The position numbers and the translations under genes are program-made. DNA of 64,000 nucleotides from Cryptomeria japonica. Lineage: Eukaryota > Streptophyta > Pinopsida > Cupressales > Cupressaceae. Each line of letters starts with the position of its first letter. The first letter of the stretch is position 1. Location of the stretch: contig NC_081411.1 in the NCBI RefSeq assembly GCF_030272615.1, positions 213,275,744-213,339,743 of the forward strand. The letters run 5' to 3'. Below are positions 11,861 to 24,005 of the stretch, in pieces. The notes beneath the pieces are model-generated. The model made no database searches, was not told where the DNA came from, and worked only from the letters and a program-made list of their open reading frames with translations.

Positions 11861-12996
11861 GTAGCTAACATCTCAAAACACAAGTACTCGATCAGAGAAA
11901 TGATGAAAAGAGACCACTTAGCAAAGAAATGAGGACGCTCCAACTCTCATTCAACAGACAAAGAGGAAGCATTGTTACTATACCGAAATCACTCCAAATT
12001 CACAAAATGTAGAATGAAATGCAAGATGAGATGCAACCTAAACCTAGTCACTGGACTTTGAAAAGCTTAATTGTCATCATTGAGCATTTTACAATTATAG
12101 CAGTTAGAATAGAGTTCATTTCTTTTCATGTGCAATATTAATTATCTTGTCCGCAATGACCCTTTTTTCATTCATATCCTTGGACAAATTACACATGGAC
12201 CTGGATTGCACAATGAAGAAATTCCCTCAAAACAAACAAAGAAATGATGGGAACCTCCCTGTAGCATTCAAATAAGCAGAGTCGAGGTATGTGAGGCGAT
12301 TCCACCTTGATGTGAAGGCTCTTATCACAGACACCCAGCTAATTTAGATGTTTCCAGATCATTGGGATCATTCCTACAAGCAGAAAACAAAGAAAATATT
12401 ATGCCCCCCATCCTTGCTCCTCTTAGTCAAGGTAGACTTCCTTGAGTTACTCAGAGGGAATAATAATTGAAAACCAATATAGAAGACGACACATAAAGAA
12501 AATTTCCATGCACAACTCAAACTATTTAGTGATTGTTTTCCGTTATGTTGTTTTGCTTGTTAATTCAGTGATAAAACTCTTCAGTAGTCAGGAGACAGGT
12601 AACTGACTTGGAGTGGATGACCAGGTTTCACTGACATAAGGTTGACTTGGTTGATACTACTTAGGACATATAATGTGCTCTGTGGATTACCTAAGACTAG
12701 GACATTGATCGATTTCAAGCCATGAGGGTTCCAATGAACCAGGATGTCACAAAAGTGACTGAAATATGTACAAGCGAAAGAAAATATGCAAGAAAGCAAG
12801 AATGCCAACGTTGCATTGATAGATGGAGCACTTGAGTACAAGAGGCACCTGTTTACCAAGTTTTCACCTGCTTGGTAGAGACTCTTTTTTTTTTTTTTTT
12901 ACCAAGGTGCCTATTTACCAGGTTTTCACCAGGGCATTTTCTCTCTTTTTTCCTTTTTTTTTTCTTCTGTTTTTCTTTTTCTTTTTTTTTTTTGAA

Positions 12997-13192
12997 TTTC
13001 TTCAGGACTTTTTCTGATTTTTATGATTTCTTCAGGACATTTTCTGATTTTTATGATTTCTTCAAGACATTTTCTATTTTTTATGATTTCTTCAGGACAT
13101 TTTCTGATTTTTATGTTTTCTTCAGGACATTTTCTGATTTTTAGGATTTCTTCAGGACATTTCTGATTTTTATGTTTTCTTTAGGACATTTT
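12997..13192. repeat. 30-bp minisatellite (about 6.5 units)
   Basis: The unit is TTTCTTCAGGACATTTTCTG plus ATTTTTATGA. It is repeated six to seven times with a few substitutions and one 1-base deletion, and it directly follows a long T/C tract. It lies outside the element's genes, 150 bp beyond the end of the open integrase frame. Confidence 0.95.
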
Positions 13193-13343
13193 CCACTATA
13201 AAAGCTACTGGAACAGAGAATATCTAGGTGAAGAATTTCTTCAGATGGATGGTGTTAATCGGTTCACAGAGCTGTTCTCCTTTCGATGTTGAGAGTTGAT
13301 AGGCACCAGAGCCGAAAGCTGCAGTGATGATATAGGGACCCAG

Positions 13344-14345
13344 CTAGTTGGGTTCAAACTTCCCTTTGTTATCTCGAAACTGTTGATTTTTAGGATTCTC
13401 TCTGAGAACTAAGTCACCAACCTGAAATTCTCGGTGTCGAACTTTCTTGTTATATCCTTTGGAAATTCTCTTTTGATACACTCTGAGATGATCAAATGCC
13501 ACTTGCCGACGCTCATCCAACAATTCAAGCTCTTGCAATCTAGATATTCTATAGTCTTCATCAGTAACAACACCTTGCAAGGAAACTCTTAGAGATGGTA
13601 TTTCTACTTCAACGGGTAATACTGCTTCGGACCCATACACCAAAGAAAAAGGTGTAGCCCCAGTAGGTGTTTTGATACTTGTTCTATAAGCCCACAATGC
13701 AAGATTGAGCTGCAGATGCCAATCCTTCCCAGATTTGTTCACTGTTCTGTGCAAGATAGTTAGTAGGTTTTTGTTAGATGCCTCTGCTTGTCCATACCTT
13801 GAGGGTAATATACTGAGGGCCAGCGTTGTTTGATTTTAAACTTCTCACAAAGTTCATCTAGATCTTTGTTCTTAAACTGTCCTCCATTATCTGTTATAAT
13901 TGATGAAGGTATACCATACCTGCAGATGATATAGTTAAGAATAAATAGAGCTACTTGTTTTTCTGTTGCCTTGATGAGTGGAACTGCTTCTACCCATTTA
14001 GTGAAGTACTCAGTGGCAGTGATAATAAATTTATGTCCATTAGATGACGCGGGATATATTTGGCCTATTAGATCGAACGCCCACTGTTGGAAGGGCCAGT
14101 GCATTACAAATGGTATAAGATCCCTTGCAAGAGCGTGGATAAGGTGCCCATGTAACTGACACTTTTCACAGGTTTTAGCAAATTTTATGGCTTCCTTCTC
14201 CATGTCTGGCTAGTAGTATCAAGCCCTTAGTAGTTTTTGCGCTAAATTTAGACCATTTGAATGAGATCCACAAACACCTTCATGAACTTCAGATAATGCG
14301 CATTGGGACTCCTCAGTTTCTAGACATCTAAGCAAAGTATTATCT
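13344..14345 (-). pseudogene. int: Tat integrase (degenerate)
   Basis: Integrase inserts the element's DNA copy into the genome. On the minus strand the HHCC zinc region is partly preserved (paired histidines near 14260-14300, CEKC near 14155). The catalytic core follows with WAFDLIGQIYP (first aspartate, near 14070) and IITDNGGQFKNKD (second aspartate, near 13880). The segment with the third catalytic residue, glutamate in AEASNK, lies in another frame near 13775 because one base has been lost at about 13795. The C-terminal part has LWAYRTSIKTPTGATPFSLV and a GDLVLRE motif. Stops at the zinc region and after FEPN confirm inactivity. Position after RNase H is the gypsy order. Confidence 0.92.
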
Positions 14346-14350
14346 AAACC

Positions 14351-14974
14351 TCACCTGAATAAGTTGTTAGCAATGATGACGTACCGTGACGCATTTTGGA
14401 TTAGGTTTCTTTTTTTATTTCGGGAAAGATTGGCAGGGACAACTTGGTCACGTAGGTAAGAGTAAATGTGGCTATAATGAGATGAGTCATGTCCAATAAT
14501 AGAACAGACTACCTGGGACTCGAGAGAATCATAGGCAGGGTAATGTAACTCTTCCACTAGGAATTCAAAGTAAAAATTAGACTCTTGTAGTTGTGGTATA
14601 GATGCCAAAGTGGCCATTGCATCTACCACTCTATTTGCTGTTCTGGGTATCTGCTGAAATGATACGGAGGTGAAATATTTCTTGAGGTCATCCACCATCC
14701 TCTTGTAAGGCATCAGTTTCTCATCTTTCGTCTGATATAGGTCATTAATCTAGTTGATAATGAGTTGAGAATCTCCATAGATGTGTAATTCCATGATCTT
14801 CCACTCGATGGCCAGCTTGATCCCATTTACCAAAGCTTCATACTCTGCAATATTGTTTGTGCAAGGGAAGAGAAGTTTGTAAGCTTTTGAAATTGAGTAT
14901 TTCTAGGGAGTAACAAATAGTATCCCGGCACCAGAGCCATGTTGAGTAAAAGACCCATCAAAGAACATCTTCCA
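14351..14974 (-). pseudogene. Tat second RNase H (archaeal-type, dual RNase H)
   Basis: After the usual RNase H a second RNase H-like domain follows in the same frame. It opens with MFFDGSFTQHGSGAGI (near 14950-14970), continues with NNIAEYEAL and a GDSQLIINQ segment between 14714 and 14860, and ends with PRTANRVVDAMATLAS. This extra domain, known as aRNH, is the defining trait of Tat-lineage gypsy elements. A stop near 14902 and others upstream of 14714 break the frame. The first aspartate, the glutamate of NIAEYEAL and the aspartate of GDSQ are visible. Confidence 0.88.
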
Positions 14975-15946
14975 TGATTGTTCAGTAAGGTGCATGATTG
15001 ATTCATCTAGGAATTCTATATGCAGTGGTTGATCGTCTTCAAGTGGAGCTTCAACAAGTTGGTCTGCGATAACCTGTCCTTTGATAGCTGTACGTTCTAC
15101 ATATTCAATGTCAAATTTTGTAAGGACCATGACCCATTTGGCCAGTCTTCCTGTAAGCGTTGCTTTACTAAGAAGGTACTTAAGTGGATCAATCTTGGCT
15201 ACCAGCTTAATAGAATGTGCCAACATATAGTGCCTTAATTTTTGTGATGCAAAGACTAATGCTAAGCATGCTTTTTCTATTATAGTGTAATTCATTTCAT
15301 ATGACACCAATGTTCGGCTGATGTAATAGATAGCTCGTTCCTTTTTATTGTCATCTTGTTGTGCCAGAAGTGCCCCCAGTGAAGTATCTGTAGCTGATAT
15401 GTATAGGATCAGTGGCTTACCTTGAATCGGTGGCATTAATATGGGTGGATTAGAAAGATATTCTTTGATTTGTTATAAATGTAGTTCACAATCTTTATCC
15501 TAGTTGTATTGAATCCCTTTCTTTAATACCTTCATGAAGGGTTGAGCCTTGTTAGCTAGTTGAGATATAAAACGCCTTATGGACTGAAGACGACCTTGTA
15601 AAATTCTCATCTGACTGATATTCTTGGGTGGAGGCATGTCCATTATAGCTTGGACCTTTTCAGGATCAACCTCAATTCCCTTTTTTGAAATTATGTAACC
15701 AAGTAATTTTCCTGATGTGACTCCAAATGCACACTTTTTTGGATTTAAGCGGAGCTTGAATCTTTCGATTCGATCTAATATGAGGCCTAGCTCTTGAATG
15801 TGTGTAGATCTCTTCATAGTTTTTACCAGGGTGTCATCTACATAATCTTCCATGTTTTTATGCATCATATCATGGAAAATAGTGGTTACTGCTCTTTGGT
15901 AAGTTGCTCCTGTGTTCTTTAGACCAAACAACATAACATTCCAGTA
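14975..15946 (-). pseudogene. pol: Tat reverse transcriptase (C-terminal part) and first RNase H
   Basis: Continues the reverse transcriptase that starts at 28918. The catalytic YVDD is in EDYVDDTLVKT (about 15831-15850), followed by the thumb/connection region (GKLLGYIISKKGIEVDPEKV). RNase H then runs from about 15430, with LILYISATDTSLGALLAQ, YYISRTLVSYEMNY and the tail IEYVERTAIKGQVIADQLVE. Stop codons occur near 15437 and 15497. The right edge is the LARD insertion site. Removing the LARD and one copy of GAAGG joins this part to the N-terminal part in the same frame, so the insertion hit a continuous RT frame. Confidence 0.94.
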
Positions 15947-15951
15947 GAAGG

Positions 15952-18900
15952 TGTAGTACCCCTGCCCTAATCAATCTCTAACCTTGGTTTAATCTTGATT
16001 AGTTTATCTTAATATAATGTTAAAGTCAGATGTTTGATTTAACGCATAGCTGTTGATGTGGTTTTCACACTAGTTGTATGCTAGTTGTTTAGTGTACCTA
16101 TTTCGTGGTATTAATATCGAGCTAACGCTCTCATTAAGTTATTATATATGTATGCATGTATGATCTTTGGTGGCAGGAGATTTCAGGTACAACGCCGCAT
16201 GAGTGCGAGGATCATCTTCACCTGGATTTGCAGGTTTGAGTGTACCTTTTTAATCCTTAGAGTTGGATTAGGTGGTCGTAAGACCCTAGTTGACCTTCGT
16301 CGTGCTCGAGTGAGCATTGTTAGTCATCGTCGGTGTTCCCTTTTTGTTTGGGTTTGCAAGTCATCTGTTTGGTTGACCTTCTCGGTTTGTGTGCTTGGTG
16401 TGTATGGTTAAATTGATTAAGTAGTCCTTAGTAATTATCTTGATTAAATATGCGTTTGTGCATTGAAGATTAATGGGCTAAATTAATCGGGATTTCGTTA
16501 TGCGATTTTCGTTGATATTGGATTGCTCGTTTTAAATTGGAAGTAAGTTCGATTAAATGTCTGATTTGAATATTAAATGCATTTTATATATGCTGTTGAA
16601 AAAGAAAGTTTTGTATTTTATCGCAATAGACTTAATTGTATTCTGTGGGCTTTTGAAATTTGAAAGGTTAAATTGAATTGATTGAGGAAATCGATTTTGG
16701 ATTTGAAAAGCAAGTCAATTTGTTGTGATAGTTAGAAAGGATTAAATTTTGAGAATTATTTGTAAATAAAAAATTTTAAATTCCAAAAATAGAATTTTTG
16801 GTCAACTCTTCCATATAACCCAAAATTTGGGGAAAATTGAAAAGATGGACATTTTTGGAGAAGTTTTGGTTGGAAAAAAAAATAATAATAAAAATATTTT
16901 GGGAGATGAAATTGGGGGTTTTGGGAGGAGTTCTTCTGGATCTGGCAGGATTGGGCTCTCCTTCAGCTCTTCCAGGAATGCGTATGAAGGTAGGAATTAC
17001 CTTAACTGCTCTGTTGGTAGAAAACAATATCTAGTTGCTTCATTGTGTTAAAATGGATCCTGTTGGCTCAATATGAGTCTTTGTTGAAAGATTGGGTTAG
17101 GGTTGGGAAAACTTACCATTCTGGAAATCATATTGTTAGTCTCTTTATGAGACTGTGTTTTATTATTATGGGGTTTGCTGTGTTGAAAGGAAGTGTTTAA
17201 ACCCATATCTCTAATTAGAGAAAGATGGATTTCTTGTATGTTTAATCGAAATATAGAATTTCGGACTAGTTCATTGTTATTCCGTTTTTTTTTAGAAAAC
17301 GAACTGTGTGTTTAAAAGAAAATATAATTTAAGTCGCTGTGCGTTTTGTTTTTTTTGTGACTGTTGTTGGGGTTGGAGGGCGGGGAGCGGAGCTCCACCC
17401 GCTCCTCCTCCCCTTTCCCCCCCGCGTGTTCCCCGCTTGCTCCCCCGTTTCCCTGGTTCTCCGCAATTGGTGTGTGGCCGTGGCGGTCGCGGCTCACGGC
17501 GGTGGCCGTAGGGTGCCACGGACCTGCGGGCACCATCGTGAGCGCCGCCCGCGAGCCTTCTCGGCACTGCGGCTGGGGCACGGCCCGCCCTCGCCTCATT
17601 TTTTTAAAATGCGTTTTTTTTTGTTGGTTGTTTTAAATCATAGTTTTTAAATGGTTTTTTTTTTAATGTATTTTTTTTTTAGTATTCAAAAAAATGCATA
17701 TGATATGTAATATCATTTTAATTTATGTTATTTTAATGCTGAGTTTTAATTAGTTCTTAATCTTGATTAAGGCGGCATAATAGTGGTAAATGCTAGTTGA
17801 TATTGATTAATTTTATAATGGAGTTTATAGGTTAATTGTCATTCAACTTCATTTCGTGACTTATGCCCTCTGTCTAATTAAGTTCTACAACTATTATTTC
17901 GCAATTGAATATTGTTGTTTATATTCTTATTGATCTTGGATTAATAAATCTAGATCTTACCTTCTAGCTGATTAGAGCATTTGGCTAATTGAGGTATTAT
18001 TGTTTAAAAGCAAAATAGAATAATGTGTTATTGGAAAATCGTTGAAATACGATGTAATTACTATTTGATGATGTTAAATATTATCTTAGAACATATCATT
18101 TGAGTAATCGAGAAGTGAGTGAGATATTTTACCATTGATTGTAGAAATTGAAACGATGTGCTTTTGGAAATGATTATCTTCATTAGATTCTCTTTTTATA
18201 ATTATATTCCGTGATCCGTATTATGCATCTGGGATTGAAAAATATGAAACTGTAGAGGACGGTTTTGAACCAGTATGTTTATGACATTTTGATTGGAGAT
18301 TAAATACCTTGTTTAATTGATTAGTGGTTGTCTGAGTTTTATTAATATGAATTTGGTTTAAAAACTCTTTATGGCTTTATATATCTGTTCGATGCTTTGA
18401 ACCTTCAAGAGTTAGAAAACCAAGAACAACTTATCCCTAGATGAGGTAGATAACTGTAATCTGATATAGATCTTGTAGAAAACTTGATCGACTTTTTATG
18501 ATTAAATCAATTTGAGAAAATATTGTCTTTTCTGATTATTGCCTTTGCGAGTTTAATTTCTGTATTCGCCTTTAATTATGAAATGGCAAGAGTGCCTTGT
18601 TTGATAGGACCTTGTCGTATGGCTTGACTTGGGGTACCTGTTTCAGTCCTCGATTCCGAGTTGACTGTTGTATTGTGGTAGTGTCGTTGTTGATCATATC
18701 CTCTTTGTGTGAGTCGAGTGATGATTTGTGGTTGACCGTTGTTGTTCGGGTCTCTAGTTAGAGTACCGTCAGTAAGTGTTCATCTTTGAGTCGTGTTTGA
18801 CCAAATGGTTGTCCTCTTCTTCTTGAACTCCGTCCGTCTGACCATGTGTATTCCCTGGTTTTGAGTTCGTCTGAGTTTAGTCTAGTGTCGTATGGGAAAG

Positions 18901-20300
18901 TGGCTTTCGATTGGGGGCCGCGCCCAAAGTGGCTGCTGGGTAACCCGTCGGAAGTGAGTCTAATAAGTGATAACCTTTAAGTAGATTAGAATGTAATCTC
19001 TAAGTAAGATAAATGTGCCTCACACATGGGACGAGTGCTATCATAGACTCGACATGCTGTGAGAAGGCCTGAAATGGAAAACCATCATCCTTGTCACCAT
19101 GAGAGGATGTGTGGGTCCACATGAGGCTTGGTTGGGCCAGAAGCTCGGATTAGGTTGCCAGGGTGACCTAGTGTATGGGGACGGGACCTATGAAGACTTG
19201 CCATGGTATCCATACTAGGTTGTGTGATGACACTTGTCCCTGCGTTCGCTAGTGTGTTGTCGTTTTGTCCTGTTAGGAGTACCTTTGTGGGTCGTCCTTT
19301 TGTCTCTGCCCTTGCGAGTATCGGTTTCATGTTAGTCCTTGGGTGGTGATGACTCAGTTTTTTGGATGCTCTTCTGGGCCTTTGTATTAGCTTGATTTTA
19401 TTCAGCTGGATCCTGTTCTTTTCAGGGATCGTTTATGTATTGATTGACCGATGCGGTCGCTTGTATATTATTTATATTTCGCCTTGATGGCCAGATTGTA
19501 ATTGGTGTAACCTCTTGTATTCTTAACTTTATTAATTATCAGAGGGGTCTTGCAGTTGAGCAGACCCGGAGATGTAGCCCTTTAGGGGTGAACTCCAAGA
19601 TCATTATGGTGTTATGTGATGTATTCTCTTATGTTTCCTTTATTCAGCTTTATCATGTATGATTAACTTATGTTAGAATGGTTAAGTGGATAAATGGAAT
19701 TAACTTTAAATGCTTATATTCAGTCCCTTCTTGAATGCCATGTTGATCGAATGCATAAGTGGTTTAGATGAGATGTATCGTAGATGCATGTATGCAATCG
19801 TCTTTTAAAATGCAATGAATTGGAATATGAAGGAATGTAACTTAGAGTAATGGAATCTATTCAGTTGTGGTTAGAAAATTAAGTATGCTTGAAAAGATCT
19901 CATATGTTTATGATGAAATTCTAGTGTGTTAGAATGTTAGATGTATGGCTTGTATTTTTATGAAAAGCTTGAATGAAGATTATGAATAGATCTTAATGGA
20001 TGAATCTTTGCTTGTGATATATATTTCCATATTTTGAAAGAAATTATCCTGATTAAGAATTATCTCGTTATTAAGATAATCAGCTTATTGGATTAATTGT
20101 GTGAGTTAAGTGAATTGTGAAATTTAAGTAATCTCGTTGGGAAACTCTTTAGGTGTTAGTTGATGTCTTCCGCTTTGTAATCTGAATCTTTGATAGCTTG
20201 TTGTATCTTAATGTGGTGTAACTTTAAAAAAAAAAAATTATTGCACTCTATTCTTGTATTATGGCTTAATCCCTTCGGGGTTTCCTGGCGGGGCATTACA
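15952..20300 (+). repeat. LARD 5' LTR (4,349 bp)
   Basis: Aligns along its full length with 24006-28351. Visible differences are isolated substitutions plus two clear indels: the 5' LTR has about 21 extra bases near 16556-16577, flanked by TTAAATG repeats, and lacks about 18 bases of a GC-rich duplication near 17510. The net 3-bp length difference is explained by these two. No ORF in it has recognisable protein character. Confidence 0.95.
17370..17598. other. GC-rich, CpG-dense block inside the LARD 5' LTR
   Basis: About 230 bp rich in CCCGC, GCGGC and CCGCG in an otherwise AT-rich LTR, bordered by T-runs on both sides. Open frames occur in several phases here only because stop codons are rare in GC-rich DNA. 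A promoter-like or structured RNA element is possible; nothing in the sequence decides this. Confidence 0.8.
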
Positions 20301-20302
20301 TT

Positions 20303-20314
20303 TGGTATCAGAGC
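20303..20314 (+). other. LARD primer binding site (initiator tRNA-Met type)
   Basis: TGGTATCAGAGC lies two bases after the 5' LTR and exactly matches the common plant initiator tRNA-Met complement. Its host Tat element uses a different primer tRNA. Confidence 0.92.
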
Positions 20315-22539
20315 GCATGTTTCAAACATTGGGATCTCTGGTGTCGTGTGTGCCCTCCATTTGTGTGAGGTGTATCGACCTTATGTGTATGCTTGTCTTC
20401 CTTTTGCATGTGAGTGATTGAGCAGACCTTAGCTTGTGTGTAACGTGTGTGCGTTCACACCTTGTTTTCGCCTTCTTGATGTTGGCATTTGAGTGTTTAT
20501 ATGTGCATTGTGTGCTTATTGATGTCTTGGTCTACGATTACTCTTATTCTGAAAGAGAGTCGTATGTACCTTTCCTTATTGAGTGTTGTACTCTTTAGAC
20601 TAATCCATTTGGGTTGGTCCGTGCTTGTCTTGAATCTGAAAGTGCGAATTGCATTTGTTTAAGATTATGATCTAGCTTAGTGTTGTCCACTTGAAGGACT
20701 TGTATGGCAATTATTGAATGCTTATTTTGTAGAAAATTAAATGACTATCACCATTCCTCTCTTCTTTCTGGAAATTAAAATGATTAAGATATGTGTAATT
20801 ATCTTTGATTCGAGTTTTCTTGTTTGCAAGAGAGAAAAGGGTGTGACTTCTTGAACCCTTGAGTGAGCCTCATGATGCTTATGTTTTTAGATTATTAAGG
20901 GGCTATGGGTTTTAAAGTTAATAATGGCTATTGGGAGAAAACTGTATGTGTATGTTTAAAGAATTCTCCATGTGTATTTTGTAGGAGTAGCATGATTAAA
21001 TTCTATCTTAGAAGGTGCATTGCTATGCGAATAGTTGAATTATGTGAAACTGCTTGGTTTGTAGAAGTATTAAAAAGAGCATGTTATTGTAGCTTCAAGA
21101 GAGTATTAATGTGTTTTCCGAAAGATTGTCTTATGTGGTTCATTAAACCAGTTTGATTGAAGATTTATTTTAGCAAATGCTCCATTGGACTCGCTTTTGG
21201 GTATATGTAATTACCTTAATGTGTGTAGAAAGTGCGAATGAAAAGCTTGTTTGATGTGCATGCATTAATATGTTCTATTTGGTTAATAGCTCCTTGCTTA
21301 TCTTTGATCGTAATGTGATCTTCTCTAATAGGTTGCAAATTATGACATGTGTCTATATTGTATTATTATAAGTGAGTGTTCTTAAGAGGTCTTGCATTAT
21401 CGAAAAGATTGCCTCTCTTGATCTCTGTTTTGTTTGGAAAACTAGAACCTCCTGTTGCAACCATAATTATTGGAAGTGTTTTGTTAGGCTAATTGTCATC
21501 CTTCTAACGGTAAAGAAATGAAAACCGTGTAATTAAAATGATAGGCTTATAGTGAGAAATTTTGTAATGTAGTCCGATCTGTTGATCTTGCGTTTTTGTA
21601 GGAAATAAGTTTGGTTATCAAACTCTCTTTCCCTTCTCTTTGCCTAATCATAAGATTTATAGAAATGATATTAAAGAGTGCATTGCTTTAAATAGAATGT
21701 TTATAAACCATGTGAAATTGTATGTTTGCTTTTGGGCTTCTTTTGGAAAGATGAAAGTCTTAAGCTTTAGAAGTGAATTTGCATAGTTAGTAATTTCATT
21801 CGAATGCTTAGTGAAATTTAAGAAAGATATAGGAATGATGCTATTTCCTTATATAATTGTGAATTGTTGATAATTTCAGTACTTGTATCTAGAGTAAACT
21901 TGATTCAGTTATTTATATAGAAAGCATAATTGGAATCTTCCTTGAATAGATGTTAGCATACTGAAAAGTACTCCCCGTAAACGTGACTAAACCAGTGCTG
22001 GTGTAATTGTGTGTATTGTAAGAAACCAGTGCTTATTATATGTGCCCATGGATTGGTGAAGTAATCAACCATGGAGGATATGATGCTTATGAGTATGGGA
22101 AACCATACTGTTTATGTGATGTTGCTTATTTGTTTCCCTACTGAGTACCAAACCTCGAGTTGTGGGTAACTCAGTATGTTAAGGGGTAGTATTCGAAGTA
22201 ACCGTTCCTTGAATAGTATGGATTGGCGTACGAGTAATGTCGGTGCGAAGTGACTTTAGCTTCTCTACTTCGAGGAATGATATAGTTGTACTACTAAACT
22301 GTATCAAGGTGTACTCAATACTTTCCCTTTTGATGAATCTATTTTATAGGTTTATGTGTGTCAGCCTGTTCCTCTCCTTCATTTGAGCATCTTGGATGGT
22401 GATTCTTGTGGATAGTGATGGTGTAATTTGGAGGATCCTTTGCCTTGTCTTCATGAAAGGTAGGTTTATTCACATGTGCTGCCAGTTAGTATGTGTTGGT
22501 GGGCATGTGGGTGGACCATAGTCATGTATACCTCTGACT

Positions 22540-22745
22540 TACGGCGAGTATCCTTATAGATACGTCGCTATGCGGGATGTGACCTGCGCGTGCTTGTTCC
22601 GCGAGGTACACTACCATGCGGGATACGTCCATTGTGTGTTTTCTCCACTTGGGGTATTGCCATGCCGCGTGACGATGTGATGCGGGGTGATGTCGAGGTG
22701 CACACCGCCATGCCATGTGGGTAGTGTGACTATGTCGCACCACAT
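22540..22745. repeat. CpG-rich patch with repeated ATGCGGGAT motif
   Basis: ATGCGGGAT occurs twice and a variant (ATGCGGGGT) once within about 120 bp, in a stretch with many CpG sites. The rest of the interior is AT-rich. Function unknown. Confidence 0.55.
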
Positions 22746-23993
22746 GATGAGCTACTGCAATAGCTAGTGAGTTGTTCCTTCCTTCCTCGTTGGTGGCTAG
22801 ATGCTAGTCACACAGTGATGTTATGTGTAGTTGTGATATTCTTTATATTTCTTTGGGGATCAGCAATTTATTTTACTTTGACTTTGAAGGTTTAGCCACG
22901 ATCTTGTGATCTTTTGCACCTTTGATTTGGTGTTGAAATTCTGGATTATTTTCTTGTCTTACTATTGGAATTGATAATTTATTATCTTTATTCTTCTGTA
23001 CTTTGGTGGCTAAACTGGTTTATACTTATTGTTTTCGGACGCTGGTCTTGTGTCGAGATGTGAAATTCCTCTCCAAGGACGTATGATACGGAATTGGTAG
23101 AGTGTGTGCGAGGAAGTAGATATAGGGAACCGTGAGGATGGGGGGTATGTGAGGCTGTGATGCAGCTAGTACCCACTACCTACCTATGTGTGGTGACTAT
23201 CTCTTGGAGGCTAACCACCTTGCTCAACAAGGGATATTCACAAGGGTCTTGTATGGAAGGTGGCACCGCTATGGTGTGCCTAGCACCATCGAGCCTTGAG
23301 TGAGATATTGGATATATTTATGATCATATTGTTGTTCTGAGATCAGGCATAGAGATGCTGATCGTGCATGTTATCTTTGACCGAGCATTAGACATGCTCA
23401 CATGTGGCCTTTTCTGTTATGCATTCCAATTATGTGGATGGTTATTATTGTATCATGGAGTAAATTGTGTTAGCTTGTCACTATGTTATGGGACATAGTC
23501 ATTGGAAAGTTGTTCTTATGCCTGGCAAGTGTAATCAATTGAGTTATTTATGTTGCTCTTATTTATTGAAAGTTAATTTGGTTGTAGAAATTGATATTTA
23601 AGCTAGTTCTATGTTATAAAATTTTATGATAAAGATGGATTGGTAAAGGAAATTGATCTTGATGGCATGTTTTCTGGTCATGCTTGGTAGATGATTATGG
23701 TAATTGTTGTTTACCTCTTTGTAATGCGTTAATTTGGTTTAATGAAAGGAAGAAAATTCTTGTTTCTCTGCTACGATTGTAGATAATTCCTAGAATATTT
23801 TAAGGAATGTATGGTTCTAGATGTATCTTGCCAATGGATTATGGCGTTTGTGAAGGATTTTGCAATGAATATTTCATTTATTTATGGAAAGATTTCTATG
23901 TGCAATTTGATCTTTGTTGAATGAGTTTCAGGGCTGATGCGTACGATATGTTCTCCATCTAGCCTTACGACTTCCAGGAGTAAGTCGGAACCT

Positions 23994-24005
23994 AGGGGGG
24001 GAGAA
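23994..24005 (+). other. LARD polypurine tract
   Basis: AGGGGGGGAGAA directly abuts the TG start of the 3' LTR, the expected place and composition for the second-strand primer. Confidence 0.93.

Larger units (their letters stand above)
10481..13343 (-). other. Tat non-coding region between integrase and the 3' LTR
   Basis: About 2.9 kb with no supported ORF. It contains dispersed copies of a short ACTTGATTGA-type motif (10550-11060), a tandem repeat at 11630-11860, a polypyrimidine tract at 12886-12993 (purine-rich in element orientation) and a 30-bp minisatellite at 12997-13192. Large Tat elements usually have a long region here that may hold repeats. The purine-rich minus-strand sequence next to the LTR (10481-10495) fits a polypurine tract. 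Confidence 0.7.
20301..24005 (+). other. LARD interior (non-coding)
   Basis: 3.7 kb between the LTRs, with many short T-rich stretches and frequent stops in all frames. No zinc knuckle, DSG/DTG, DDE, YVDD or RNase H motif is seen in the open stretches. It starts with the primer site (20303-20314) and ends with the purine tract (23994-24005). A CpG-rich patch lies at 22540-22745. In LARDs such interiors carry replication and probably packaging signals rather than genes. Confidence 0.8.

Noticed and set aside
12823-13144. Phenylalanine-rich ORFs
   Set aside because: They are translations of the T/C tract and the 30-bp minisatellite.
12997-13192. CRISPR-like array
   Set aside because: The 30-bp units are directly adjacent with no spacers, and the genome is a plant's.
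16148-16411. 87-codon ORF kept in both LARD LTRs (also 24202-24465)
   Set aside because: The two copies are identical by descent from one recent transposition, so shared openness is not evidence of selection. No domain or start context supports it.
17308-17650. Overlapping open frames in several phases, repeated at 25343-25703
   Set aside because: They lie in the GC-rich LTR block where stop codons are rare, have low-complexity arginine/proline/glycine composition, and occur on both strands.
22522-22743. 73-codon ORF on the minus strand of the LARD interior
   Set aside because: Histidine/arginine-rich composition from a CpG-rich patch, opposite to the element strand, with no motif.
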